Shown here in pieces: positions 1-12,100 of a stretch of DNA of 64,000 bases. The notes beneath the pieces were generated by a model. It did no database searches and was not told the origin of the DNA. It saw nothing but the letters and a program-made list of their open reading frames with translations. Source of the stretch: Euptelea pleiosperma (lineage: Eukaryota > Streptophyta > Magnoliopsida > Ranunculales > Eupteleaceae); NCBI GenBank assembly GCA_035048495.1, contig CM068547.1, forward strand, positions 4,739,700-4,803,699, read 5' to 3'. A program made the position numbers and the translations under genes. Each line of letters opens with the position of its first letter. Position 1 is the first letter of the stretch.

Positions 1-1075
1 ATGCACTTGTTTGCACCATGATTTTTAGCAGGTTCAGCCCCAAATTGAACCACCAAAATCCACCCAAAATATCTTCAATTCTCAGCCTGATTTAGACTCT
101 GTTTTTCGCACCTCCAAACGACCTTAGAACAGGGACTGCGCCTCACTAATTTCAGTCCCAGATAATAGTCCCAAACCTAACTTAGTTGCAGCCTCTAAAA
201 CACCCTAAAATCCTACTCAATCCATGCCCAAATGCTCACCTTATAACAGCACCAAATGAGCCTAATCATCACCATTATTTTCAATCCCAAACGTCACAAT
301 TTATACCACAAAATAAAGATTGCACCTATCTGGTGACAGACCCTGAAAATGCACACCAAAACCCAACCCAACTACCTTCAATCCTACCCACATGTATACC
401 ATTTTCTTGCTCATGCACCTGCCTTAGAATTCCGCCTATGGCTGAACCCAGCACTCTCCTCTTATGGCCATGTAGCACCTCCAGAACAGATGTGACGCCT
501 ATAGCCACACCAAGTAAAATAAATAAATAAATAAAATAGAAGGAAGAAGGGGGGAAAAATGAGTCGGGTCCCTTTCTTGTGAAGCCCACAAACCATAACC
601 ATATTAGTTATGGACAGCCCATATGGCTAGCTCATTTCTACTACAATAAAATATATAAATAAAATAAGTAAATAATAATATGATAAAATAATTGTGGTGT
701 CCAACACCAATAAAGTTGTGACACTTGTACTTTAAGAACCCAACAAATCCGACGGCCAGATTTGTGGTGTGATTGGGTCCATTAAATGGTGGACCACATT
801 TGGTCCATCAAGTGATGAATCACCTAGGAGTTATCATCATGACTGATTTTAGTGGGTGGACCCACAAAATTACACTAAACAGTTAATGGGTTCATAAACC
901 CACAAACTTGGATTTTTGTATATGGGCCAAACATCATACGGTTAGTAGTCGTCAATAATACCGTTCTTCCAAACAATGCTTAAAACCCACGAATTTATAA
1001 CAACCATGAAAGACTCTAATTCGAGGAATAGAAATTAATAATTAGGCTGAAGCTAAGTATAGGTCCACCTAGGGT
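1..1075. other. Intergenic sequence, no gene recognised
   Basis: AT-rich, low-complexity sequence with only short open frames on both strands (about 186-530 and 326-589) that match no family I know. I see no splice-bounded exons, RNA gene or terminal repeats here. Confidence 0.5.
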
Positions 1076-1080
1076 CATTT

Positions 1081-1860
1081 AGTAATGTTGACCAATTGAT
1101 ACTTTTTGACCCGCAGTTGATTAATGTTAATCTGGGTTAATCAAACATAACCTTAATTGACTATTTTGGACCCAGATGGAACAGATTTGACTAGAATGGA
1201 TTAGGCTTGACCAGAATAGGCGAGTTGACCACATTTGATTTAGGTTGACCAAAAAGATAAACTAGCTAGATTTAACTTAACTTAGCCAAGTTTACTAGGG
1301 TTAGTCAAAATAAGTTTAACTATCTAACTTGGGTTGACTATTTTGACTAGTTTGCTTGGATGTTAGATCAATTAGTTTTACCAGTTCGATTAGGCCAACC
1401 CTATTGATTAGTTGACCAGTTGGACTTTGGCTGACTATAATGGCTAGTTTGACCAGTCTACTAGAATAACAAAAGTTCGTAGTTGACTAATTTGACTAGG
1501 CTGGACTAGACTGATTTGTTAACCAGTTTTGCTAGGTTCGACTACATTAGTTGACTAGTTTGACTTGGGTTGACTATAACGACTAGTCTACCAGTCTACT
1601 AAGTTAACAAAAGTTCTTAGTTGACTAGTTTGACTAGGTTGGACCAGACTGATTAGTTAACCAGTGTAACTAAGGTTGACTATGTTGATTAGTTGACTGA
1701 TCGGATTAGGATAGAACTAAATGGATTAGTTAACCAGCGGACTAGCTAAATAGACTTGACCTGCGTTGACTAGTTATCTAGACTTGATCAGTGTTGACTG
1801 TTATATATTAGTTGACTAAAATATATCTTATTTGACATAAATTAATGTCCTTAAAACTGA
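1081..1860 (+). repeat. Degenerate tandem TTGAC-rich repeat (W-box-like array)
   Basis: The words TTGACTAG, TTGACCAG and GTTGACTA recur every 15-40 bp. I count roughly 25 TTGAC cores in about 780 bp, almost all on the plus strand. TTGAC(C/T) is the core of the WRKY-binding W-box, but the one-strand bias and the common TTGACTAGTTTGACTAGG period point to a decayed tandem repeat. No gene lies just downstream. Confidence 0.7.
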
Positions 1861-2410
1861 GTAAGATTAAATAAGTTTCATCTATTTTGACCTTAGGGTT
1901 CAATATTCAAACTTAAATTGAATTTCTTATTCTCTCTACATTTTGTCATCAACCGTGATGAAGGAGCTGCTCAATGAGAAGATCATAGACGAAGATTTAA
2001 AGCATCCGAGCTATAGCTGAACTAGCAAAAGAGAGTAAACCAGATGTGTAGCCATTGGAAAACCAACTCTTTGCGTTGTAAGGTGCGTGGCTTCTTATCC
2101 TCTTAATAATCGTCCCATATTTATTTTGAAATCTTGTAAATTTATGCATATTGTTATATGATCTGATTTATGAATTAAGCTAGAAAATTTAATTATTTTC
2201 TAGAATTTAGAATTTCTCACTATTGAGTTTTTGGAAGAGAAATTTTTGAAAGTCAAAAGTATTATGGAAGATTTTTATCGAAACAGCTCTCTCTATTTCA
2301 TTTAATAAAAGAAAAGAGTGATTGTACGTGGTTTGACATGGATTGTGAGTGGTTATGAGACGGGAGTTCCCAGTTGATTGAAGTATGTGGTGCATGAAGT
2401 CCCCAATTAG

Positions 2411-2573
2411 CGGGTGATGGTGATAGACCGCCCGAGACTTAGAACTTAGTTAGCGGGTGATGGTGATAGACCGCCCGAGAATTAGAACTTAGTTAACGGG
2501 TGATGGTGATAGACCGCCCAGGACTTAGAACCTGATTATAGATAGAACGGGTGATGGTGATAGACCGCTCGGG
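2411..2573. repeat. Four-copy 43-bp tandem repeat
   Basis: The block CGGGTGATGGTGATAGACCG begins at 2411, 2454, 2497 and 2548. Spacing is 43, 43 and 51 bp, the last unit carrying an insertion. It lies within the probable LTR that ends at 3960. Confidence 0.85.
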
Positions 2574-3613
2574 ATATATGTTTTGGATGATGAGTCACAT
2601 GAGCTTCAACGAGTAATAATCCGTATGAGGGAGGTTGGTCCCAAGACGACGGAACATATAAGATGTGACTGGGGAATTCAGCACACATATTTGTATGCAA
2701 AAGTTTTTGAGGAAGAGAAAGAAAGTTATTTGGATTAAAAATTGTTAATTATTATTTATATTATATAATATATCACTAGATGATCTGGAAAAAGGATTAG
2801 TTGAACTACTGTAGGAGTGATTCGATGTTATTTTCCGGAGGTAATAGATTTCTCTAAGATACGAATAATGATTTTATTCTCTTAGGTAGAATGGGTCTGT
2901 CTTTTAGAATATTCTCATTATTCATATCCAGAAAGTTCCAGTTCTCTTTTTTAGATTTATCATCTCTGTAGTGGTACGTCTTGGAAGTCTAGATCTGATT
3001 GAGGTTTACATTGTATGCCTCGATGAGGCGATAGACGTGAGGGGTACAGTCCTCCGGTCCCTGAATAGTTTTAAGGATCCTTGTAATGTCTGCAGATGTC
3101 GAACGATTGACCGTCGTTGTTCTTTTGACCTGTGTATTCAGTGTCGTGGTCAAAGGCCATCTCCTGAGCCTAATATCACGGGCTTGTAGTGTGTTCCTCA
3201 CACGCAGCGGCAAATATCCGTCCGACCGCAAATCAGGATACCAACGATGGGGTTCCACACTGGTTAAGTATTGGGACAAAAGAAATGATTGCTAGACTAG
3301 GGCTGATACTAGTCGTGACCTCTTCACTGTAAGATGAATAGACTACCCGCCTTGTGTTGTTATTAGTTGGTGATGGATGAGATATAGATGTTATTGATAT
3401 AATGTTTAAATGCTATTTGATTTTTAATTTTATTAGTACGTTTTAAATTCTGTCATTTATTGCTAAATAAAATTGTTAGTTTGAATTTTCGTTCTTACAC
3501 TTTTGTTTCTTTCATTCAAAATGAAATGTATTTTGTTGTTATATTATTTTATATTTACGATGATTGTTTTAAGGATACTTGGTTACCTGCGAGCTTTTTA
3601 AAAAAAGCTCACA

Positions 3614-3633
3614 CCCCCCCCCCCCCCCCCCCC
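3614..3633. repeat. C20 homopolymer
   Basis: Twenty consecutive C residues inside the probable LTR. Tract length in such runs is often misread. Confidence 0.9.
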
Positions 3634-3962
3634 AGTTCTCTTACAGAGAAGAATCTATGGACCTATTCAGGCTTGTTTTGAAGTTAAGTCTAGTTGCAGT
3701 GAAGCAGATTTCATGTTGTAAACTCATGATTGAGTATGCATTTATATTTAGATTCTTGTTTAGAAGTATATATCATTAACCTCACACATTATCTCTATTG
3801 TATAATGTCGAGTAGGTTTGCGCTTCTGTATTAAAAAAAAATATCCCCTGAAATTTATAACTTGGGTTAGATGTGAGAGTGAGTTTGCTTTGCGTGTCTT
3901 GGATTCAGGACACGTGGCTAACACCTCGAGATTCGTGTAGTCCGAATTTGGGGTGTTACAAT

Positions 3963-4249
3963 GATCCTATCCATATTTTTCTTTCCTGCAGGCCGTGACC
4001 TCAAGTTAGCTAGCTTGTCAGCTACTTGGTTCCCTTCCCTATAACCATGTCGGTCCTTCCATTCAATCTCTACTGTTTGAAGGATGTCCACCACATTTTT
4101 TATCAGATTCCACAACCTCCAAGGTTTTTGCTTGTTGTTGAGGCTGTTGATGACCGTGGCCGAGTCTCGTAGGTTGATGAGCTTTTTGATGTTCAGTTGA
4201 CTCGCAAGTTGGACTCCATCTCTGAGAGCTCTACATTCTAGACAACGAA
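3963..4249 (-). pseudogene. RNase H-like (RVT_3) domain fragment, probably from a LINE
   Basis: The minus frame reads CRALRDGVQLASQL, then DSATVINSLNNKQKPWRLWN, then YREGNQVADKLANL. This is the pattern of the plant non-LTR RNase H domain: E-x-RAL-DGL-LA, then the DS active-site strand, then REANQVADxLA. The frame is open for about 95 codons but has no start and no reverse transcriptase upstream. It is cut at 3960 by the LTR. In place of the usual first catalytic Glu context there is ECRALRDG. It could instead be a fragment of a host RVT_3 gene. Confidence 0.75.
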
Positions 4250-4254
4250 TTTTG

Positions 4255-4890
4255 ACTGGAGAGTTTATTTCCTAACCTAACAAAAAGACTTAACATTTAC
4301 TTCAAAAAGGGTCACAGGACAAGAAAACATGCTCTGCATTCTGGACAATGAATTTTGACTAGAGAGTTTATTTCTTAACCTAACAAAAGGACTTAAGGTG
4401 GTGTTTGGGTGAAAAGTAAAAAGTGACCCAGCCTTCATTTATTGCGGTAAGTGATTGAATCTTTAAAAAAGATTCTTAGATTTTTTTTAATACCAACAAT
4501 GCCCTTTTTCAAAGTTTTCTCTTTTAAAAACTTACGAAAGTATTCTAATAAATATTTTAAAATACCCACAATACCTTTGACTTAATTTTAAGACTTAAGA
4601 CCTTCAACAAACAATTTAATTCATAAATAAGTCATTAAGCTAACAGATCTTTTGTACTTTAAGCTTTTAGATCTGATAACTTAATTTACCGAACGCCACC
4701 TTAGCATTTACTTCAAAAAGGACCATATGACAAAAAACATGCTGTGCATTCTGGATAATGACATTTGACTAGAGAGTTGGATAATGACATTTGACTAGAG
4801 AGTTTATTTCCTAACCTAACAAAAGGACTTAGCATTTACTTCAAAAAGGGCCATAGGACAAGAAAACATGCTCCACTTGCCAGTCTGTGC
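4255..4890. repeat. Repeated ~100-bp unit interrupted by a MITE
   Basis: A unit containing TTTGACTAGAGAGTTTATTT, CCTAACCTAACAAAAGGACTT and ACTTCAAAAAGG occurs near 4255-4340, 4345-4395 continued at 4702-4760, and 4760-4870. A piece recurs after the next MITE at 5245-5275. The units are split by insertions at 4396-4701 and 4892-5243. Confidence 0.7.
4396..4701. mobile_element. 306-bp MITE with TA (or TTA) target duplication
   Basis: Ends are AGGTGGTGTTTGGG and the complement of AGGTGGCGTTCGG. The element is flanked by TA on both sides. The uninterrupted neighbouring units read GGACTTAGCATTT across the insertion point, which gives the empty site. A TA or TTA duplication suggests Tc1/Mariner-like or PIF/Harbinger-like origin; I cannot separate the two. 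Confidence 0.75.
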
Positions 4891-4891
4891 G

Positions 4892-5243
4892 GAGTAAAAC
4901 TTCTGTCACAATGGGTCACAACCCACAACATGACCCACATGGCACACTGTTAGAGGGTGCTGGCCGTATGGATGTTGGCCAGTTCCTCGGTGGACCTGCG
5001 AACCAAAAATCAGCCTGATTAGTGATTTCTAAGCATTGGATTTAAGTTATTTTCATTGGTTGATTTTAACCGTAGGAATTTGAACATTATATATCGAGCG
5101 TTATTTGGGTGCAAATTAAGATACAAAGGTTATGAATCACTAATCAGGCTGATGAATGGTTTGCAGGTCCAACGAGGGACTTGCCAAACATCCAAACGGT
5201 CAACGTCCACTAAGAGTGTGCCACGTGGCTCGTAGTTTTACTC
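4892..5243. mobile_element. Family-1 foldback MITE, full-length
   Basis: Runs from GAGTAAAACTTCTGTCACAA to GTTTTACTC. Conserved inner blocks are CCGTATGGATGTT, AATCAGCCTGATTAGTGATT, the mirror copy ATCACTAATCAGGCTGAT, and the CCACGTGG box near the right end. This is the commonest repeat in the window; most copies carry CACGTG. Confidence 0.85.
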
Positions 5244-5539
5244 TTTACTTCCTAACCTAACAAAAGGACTTGGCATAAAAGGTAGGACATTAAAACTCCA
5301 CCTGTGAGGTACGTGTGTAGTTGTGAGATGTGATTTAACAATGGCTTTCACCATTGGTCCCATGTTGTCGGATTAGGTGGATTTATGTTTAAAATTTTTA
5401 TATGAAAATAAGTTTTTTTTTTTTCCTGTCAAATATCTTGTTTTGATACTTATATAATGAAAAAGAAATAAATTTTTAATATGTTCATGGGACATGTAAT
5501 TATTGCACAAATGCATGTCCTACCACAATATAAGCTAGG

Positions 5540-5974
5540 TGGCATAGTCTTATAGCTCTAGATGGATTTACAGACAAAAAAATTAGCCTGATTAGTGATT
5601 TCTAAGTATTGGATTAGAATCGTTTTCATGGGTTGGTTTTTAATCGTGAAATTGGACTAGTATTGTCCATTATTTGGGGAGTACAACTTTGATGATTGGG
5701 CCCTGTCATCAAAGGAACCACATCGGCTACACCACACACGTACCCAGGTAAGTGTTTTGGCAAAAAGCACCCGAGTACACTCTGGGTATGTGTGTGGTGA
5801 AGCCGAGGTGGTCAGCCTGTCCAATGGTTTGATATCACTAATCAGGCTGATTTTTTGATTTTTTGATGTAAATCTACCTAGCTAGGGAGTGGCTAAACAT
5901 CCATACGGTCAGCGTCAAAATGTACCACGTGGCTCATAATGTGGAACGTCAGGGGCTTCAGGCAAGTTTTACTC
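5540..5974. mobile_element. Family-1 MITE in the WSD-A promoter, with a nested foldback
   Basis: Holds the paired GCCTGATTAGTGATTTCTAA and ATCACTAATCAGGCTGAT arms and ends in CAAGTTTTACTC at 5974. A smaller inverted repeat sits inside at 5717-5812 (ACCACATCGGCTACACCACA against its complement). A CACGTG core lies at 5926-5931. The element ends 34 bp before the TATA box of WSD-A. Confidence 0.8.
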
Positions 5975-6007
5975 CAAAATCCAGGGGCATTTCTATAATT
6001 TTATTCC

Positions 6008-6015
6008 TATAAAAA
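6008..6015 (+). promoter_or_regulatory. TATA box of WSD-A
   Basis: TATAAAAA, 123 bp upstream of the ATG at 6131. The same context (CATTTCTATAAT or similar, then CCTATAAAA) precedes WSD-B at 17974 and WSD-C at 34521, so the core promoter was duplicated with the gene. Confidence 0.7.
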
Positions 6016-6130
6016 GAAATGATGAATAGTGTGTTCATCTTCAACCTCTGCGTCTTTCCAAATAAATCCATCGAAGCTCTTGGCCTCAAAGAAAATTTGT
6101 GTTTCCCCAGTTGGAATTTCTCTCAGTACT

Positions 6131-9100
6131 ATGGATATGGTCGAAGGGCTCAGATTGAGACACAAACCTCTCAAACCTATAGTAACAAAGATAGACAGAG
6201 AAGGAGGAGTAAAGATTACTAACAGCGAGGTAACGGACGAAGAGCCGTTAAGTCCAAATGCTCATTTGTTTCGTCAGCCTAACCTCAATTGTCACGTCAT
6301 AGTGATTATGGGATGGAAGACGAGAATTGACATTGACGTCGTTAAAACTGGGTTGGAGAAAACTCTGATTAAGCACCCTCGTTTCTCTAGCATACAGGTA
6401 AGAAAGCATTTTTTTTTTTTTAAAGTAATGTAATTTATTTTACGGAAAATTTCTAAAAAGAAAATAAACTTTAATCTATTTACAAAAAAGAATACAATTT
6501 TTCGCAAATCCCAAAAAAGAAAACGTTACGTGGCACATGTTTATCAAAAAACGTCTTTTAAAAGGGCGTTTGTCAGTAAAAAGCGTCATTTTAAATGGCG
6601 TTTTTCAGTAATAGACGCCTTTTTAAAAAACGTCTGTCAGATTTCTGACAACTGACAGACGTTATTTTAAAGGGCGTGTGTCAGTAGAAAACGCCATTTT
6701 AAAGGGCGTTTTTTGATACCCCAATTTTTACGCCCATTTTGGCGTACCCAGAAGATGAATCAATGGCTGATTTTTGGTGAGGATGATCTCTACGGTGAGG
6801 AGATCATCCTCACAAAAATTCAGATCATTCCGATATTCGTAGATTGGTTTAGAAGTTGATGAATTATGGGACGTTTTTTAAAATTTCTCAGGAATAAACG
6901 CCCTTTAAAAGGGCGTTTGTCAGTCCTGTCAGCCATCAGTCATTCGTTAGTCAGTCGGCGACTGATTGGACTGACAGCAGATGAAACGCCCTTTCAAAGG
7001 GCGTTTCGTTTTCTTTTTTGGGATTTGCGAAAAGTTGTATTCTTTTTTGTAAATAAATTAAAGTTTGTTTTCTTTTCTGCAATTTTCCGTTTATTTTATT
7101 TTAGAAAAATGTTTCCCCACGGATGATAGAACAAAAAAGTATACGGTTAAGGTGGTTCGAAATCTCGGGATCTGAAGCCGGATCGGTGGGCTCCAGTCCC
7201 AAACCAGACCCATCCGGATCGATGCATTTTGCTCGCGTCAACATGAGACTTCTTTAGGAAACAGTCATATCAGACGAGAAAATATAATTTTGGGATCGGA
7301 TCGGTGGGCTTCGTCCCTATCCGGATCACCCGATCTAGAACGGGATCAGCTGGGACTTCGAACTTCGTCCCGATCCGGATCACCCGATCTAGAACGGGAT
7401 CAACTGGGACTTCGAACGATTATTCTAGAACTTACAAAAAAATATATCATTGGATTCAAGAGATCCGAGGCAACAACTGCAAAAGGTAAAATAATTGTTG
7501 CCTTTGGACGACCGTGGATATCAACCGACCCCACATATCTTTGTCCGGTTATCCGTGGAGTACTTAGCACCATGGTTAAAAAATGGCCGTTATAACGGAT
7601 TCGGACCTCCCCCGTTAAGTTATGTACTGTTAAAACGCTTTAAAAATAATGGCCGTTATTTTACGTTTCTTTCGTTTTGAAATTTTGAATTACAGCACCA
7701 TTATTTCCATTATTTTCCCATTATTTTTCATTTTTGCCCCTGAGCGTTACAATTCGTTATAACAGAAAAAACGTAACACCCCAGTACATTATACCGTTAT
7801 AACGGTCCCTTTTAAACCTTGGCTAGCTCAACTCTTTATTTTATCATTTTTCTTTCATGGGTTCGTTTCATACTTTCATTTTTGACCATGAATATGGTCC
7901 ATCGTACTCACCTATCATTATTAAAAAAAACTAGTATTATTGGACTGTGCTAAATCACAGGTGAAGAAATAAAAATAAAAATGTTAATAATAAATTTTTT
8001 TTTTTTAAATGTCATTTTTCTCTTACCTTTTTGATCTCTTCATTTAAACTCTTGGAGAAAAATTTCTGTGCTTTTTAGTAAGAGTAGTTGACAGCACAAC
8101 TAATTTTATAGGGAAGGTGAAGAGATGCTTAAAGAATTCAGGAAAAGAATTAATAGAATGAATGATAAGAGAAATGATATAAAGATTTAATTAGGAAATG
8201 TAGGTGAAATACAGTCACCGCCCTATAATAGTGTGCCACGTGGCTCATATATTGGGCTGTGACCTGCTTAGGTTACAACCTGTCATGACAGAAGTTTTAC
8301 TCACACAAAACTACTCAATCTTCTCTGGGGTTATAGACCATGAAGTGTAAAGGTTTTTCTGAAAAATGCATAAAAAATAAGGGAATTTTTGACATACCCC
8401 CCATGTTATCTTTAAAATTTGACATAACCCCCTACAATTTGAAAAGCTGACATACCCCCTTTGACTCGGTCCACTGTCATTTGACCAGTGTTGACCTGAG
8501 TTGACCACCAAATTTTGTATCATAGGACAAAAGTGCCCTTGTCTTTAACTTTAGAACAAGGGTTTGCCTAATTAAACCCCAAATCAAATATGAAAAGAGG
8601 AGATAAAAAATAAAAATTAAAACCCATGTTGGTAAACTTGAGATTTGTTTTTTGATTTTTTGATGAATTAAGCAAATATTGAGAAGAAAAACTCCAAAAA
8701 AAATAGTTAAAACTCGTGAAGGAATATTTTAAAATTGTGAGAACCCATCTTTCCAAAATCCACATCTCATCAAAAGGTTAAAATATAAATTGCTTTGTCT
8801 TGTTTTTCATTTATGTTAATTAAATTTTTTAAAACTAAAATTTTATGTTGTTGTTGTTGTTGTTCTTCTTCTTCTTCTTCTTCTTCTTTTTATTTTATTT
8901 TATTTTTTTTAACTTTAGGCTTTAAATTATTGCCGGAGTGGTGGCCGGCTGGCCATGATACTCCGGTGGGTTGGTTGCCGGTGATGGGCGGCCAACCCAT
9001 TAGAATCTCTTGGCTGGCCGTCCATGACAGCTGTTTGATTTGGGGTTTGGGTTTTTGCCCAAACCCTTGTTCCAATGTTGAAGACAAGGGCTTTTTTGCC

Positions 9101-12100
9101 ATTTAATTAAAAAATTGGTAGTCAACTCGATCAACACTGGTCAAATGACAGTGGACCGAGATGTCAGCTTTTTCAAATTGTGGGGGGTATGTCAAATTTT
9201 AAAGATAACATAGGGGGTATGTCAAAAATTCCCAAAAATTAAAGATGGAATAAAAAAGTAGATTTTACCTGCCTGGCGAAAAAGGTAAGATAGAAATTCT
9301 AGTGATAAGAATCAGTTAAGAGATTTAAATTATCATACCTATCCTCATTCTTAATGATGTAGAAAGAAAAATATAAAAAATCTTAGAAATACTATCTGCA
9401 AATTCATCAGGCTAGGACTCATGCATCATAGAGTGGGGATGAAGCGTATAGAAATTGTAAATAACGTTTACAACGATTGAAGAAAGAACCTGTTCTAGAG
9501 TTGCCCACATTTGAAAATAAAAGGCGTTTGAACTAATATGTTGGTTCGATTTTCTACACAACAGTTGAAGAAACAAAACTGTTGACGTGTTTGGAGAGTT
9601 GGTTATATTTTCTGTACAACTGTTGAAAAAACAATGCTCTTGACATGGTTGGAAGGAGACCTATGGGTTCCAAGAAAAGACGTTTCGGTTGACAAATTGT
9701 GACCATGAGATTTTTTTTTCTGGAATAAAAATTGTGATAAGTGGTATTTTGGAAAAAAAAAAATCAAAGAGAGAGCCACATAGAGAAAAGAGAAAAGTTT
9801 TCTCATGCGTTAGCTTTAGTAGAGAAGTATAGACCAGTGTTTGTGCTTAACACGGCCGGGTATTGAGTTAAAAAGCTCCATAGGGAGGCTTTTACCGCAC
9901 GTATCATTTCCGTTTAAAATAACATCCATGTTCGGAATTTGTACATTGGGACGACGTTACTACGTAATGCTCACCACTATCAGTTTCATTTTCTCTTACC
10001 TCTAACTCTTGGGGCGAAATGCAAGCAAATCAAAGGTTGGAAACAGAAACGTACGTAGAATTAGAACATGGATGAAATTTTCTTTTGAACACAAACTATA
10101 AAGCTTGAAACAATATCTCAAGCGTATAAACACGTATCTAGTATAGATTTACTCCTTAAAATGAATAACACGTACACTCAAATTTAGTGAAAAAACACCA
10201 TCAAATCCAGCAAATAAACTTAAGAAAAACAACGAAAGATTGAACACAGCGAAATATAATGATTCACCACCTTTCCCGCCAATTTTACTGACTAAATTCA
10301 AAAACCAGGTCCAGGACGACTACGAGAGCAATAGTGGGGCGATGAAATGGGTTCGAACAAAGGTGGATTTAGATAACCATGTTATCGTCCCCGATCTAGA
10401 CCTAGACATTGACTCGCCGGACCAGTTCGTGGAAGATTACGTATCCAACCTCACCAAAACTACCATCGACGTGTCGAAACCACTTTGGGAGCTCCACCTC
10501 CTCAACGTCAAAACCACCGAAGCAGAGGCTGTCGGGGTTTTCCGGATTCACCACTCCCTCGGCGATGGCACGTCTCTTATTTCTCTCCTCCTCGCTTGTA
10601 CTCGGAAAACCGCCGATCAAGATGCATTGCCAACAGTTCCTGTAAAGAAAAGAGCGGTTTCGAATAGTTCCGACAGGTTTTTCACGGCGATTTGGGCGGT
10701 TTTTCAGCTGGCTTTGAATACTGTGATGGATGGTTTGATGTTTGTGGCTACGGCGATGTTTTTGAAGGATACGGAGTCACCTCTGCAAGCTGCGCCTGGG
10801 GTGGAACACACCCCAAAGCGGTTCGTCCACCGGACCGTTAGTCTGGACGATATAAAGTTGGTGAAGAATGCCATGTCGAACATGGTAAGTTTACTTCTAG
10901 GACGTCAGTCGTCTCTGTTTGTTTAGTTGTTTTAGATTATTAGTTAACTTGTTAGATCTACACCATTGGATGGTCCTCGTGTTTTACACCAATGAAACCG
11001 ACGGCAATCTAAAAAGGATTTAAATGATTATTTTACAGACAATCAATGACGTTGTTCTGGGAGTTACATCTGCCGGTCTCTCTCGTTATCTCAACAGGAG
11101 ATATGGTGAGTTGTTTTACTTTTTAATACTTCAAATTTGGTTAGTTCATCACCGTTTGATCAGTTCATCACCGTTTGATTCTGATCAAACGGTGATGAAA
11201 TGCTTTCCTATCCATCAGCCCAGTGAGCCCACCACCATTAGATTGCAATAGAGGGTCGTGGGACATGTAAATTCTGGTGCTGGTGCTCGATGCTTTTGAG
11301 CAGCATTGGACATGAAAATTTTGTTTTATTAGTCGGACGATTCGAACCATCCAATCAGTTGACCATTTCAATGGGCTGTGCCTGCTATCCATTGGAGGGT
11401 TTATGAAAGGTTTTAATTAGTTCAGGCTATGATCCATCTGAGAGGTGTCCGCCCACCAGTTGAACGGTCCAGATAGCTGCATAGGTGGTCAATGTGTATG
11501 GTTAACCTTCTACGTGTAGATTAATGCTTTGTTCCATTATTATTCAGGTGAAGGTAAGAAAGACGAAGGAGCGACAGGGAAGAGAAATAATCTTCCTAAA
11601 AATGTTCGCCTTAGAGCAACTCTCCCTATTAACGTTAGACCGTCTGGGGGGATCCAGGTGAGTGTTTCGGACCCGGTGAACCCTACTTTGTAGATTTCGG
11701 GAATCCAATGGTGGTAGATTAGCACTGAGCTGGCAATCAGTTTTTCACTTTTTTGCAAAAGCTCAACCTCCGATGGATTCGTCAAATCCACAGCAGAGAA
11801 CACGATTCCCAAGAGGGGTATGAGAAAGGGAGTCCTGATTAGTGATTTAAATTTTAAAACCTTTGGATTTTTGCACCCAAATAATGCTCAAATTCCTACC
11901 ATTAAAATCAACCCATAAAAATAACTTCAATCGAATCGGTTGGAAATCACTAATCAAGCAGCTGATTGTTTGAATGCCGGTTCACCGAGGGACTGGCCAA
12001 ACATCCATACGGTCATCTTCCTCTAATAGTATGCCACGTGGCTAGTATTGAGTGCTGTAACCTGATTCTGTCACAACATCTTGTGACCCAAGTTTTACTC

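Larger units (their letters stand above)
2400..3960 (-). mobile_element. Minus-strand LTR (partial; distal boundary not found)
   Basis: Read on the minus strand, the element starts at 3960 with TGTAACACCCC, a typical start for chromovirus-type (Tekay/Del) gypsy LTRs. It includes the 43-bp tandem repeats and a C20 homopolymer. The boundary at 3960/3961 falls exactly where an RNase H reading frame starts, so the LTR inserted into that older relic. I could not find the other LTR end or the matching 5-bp duplication, and no gag-pol is visible. The 2400 limit is a guess. Confidence 0.5.

Noticed and set aside
186..589. Open frames of 114 and 87 codons on opposite strands
   Set aside because: Composition is low-complexity, no known motif, and they overlap each other. 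No reason to call a gene.
3086..3295. Overlapping ORFs of 69-96 codons on both strands at 2971-3295
   Set aside because: Inside the probable LTR; no gag, protease or other domain is recognisable.
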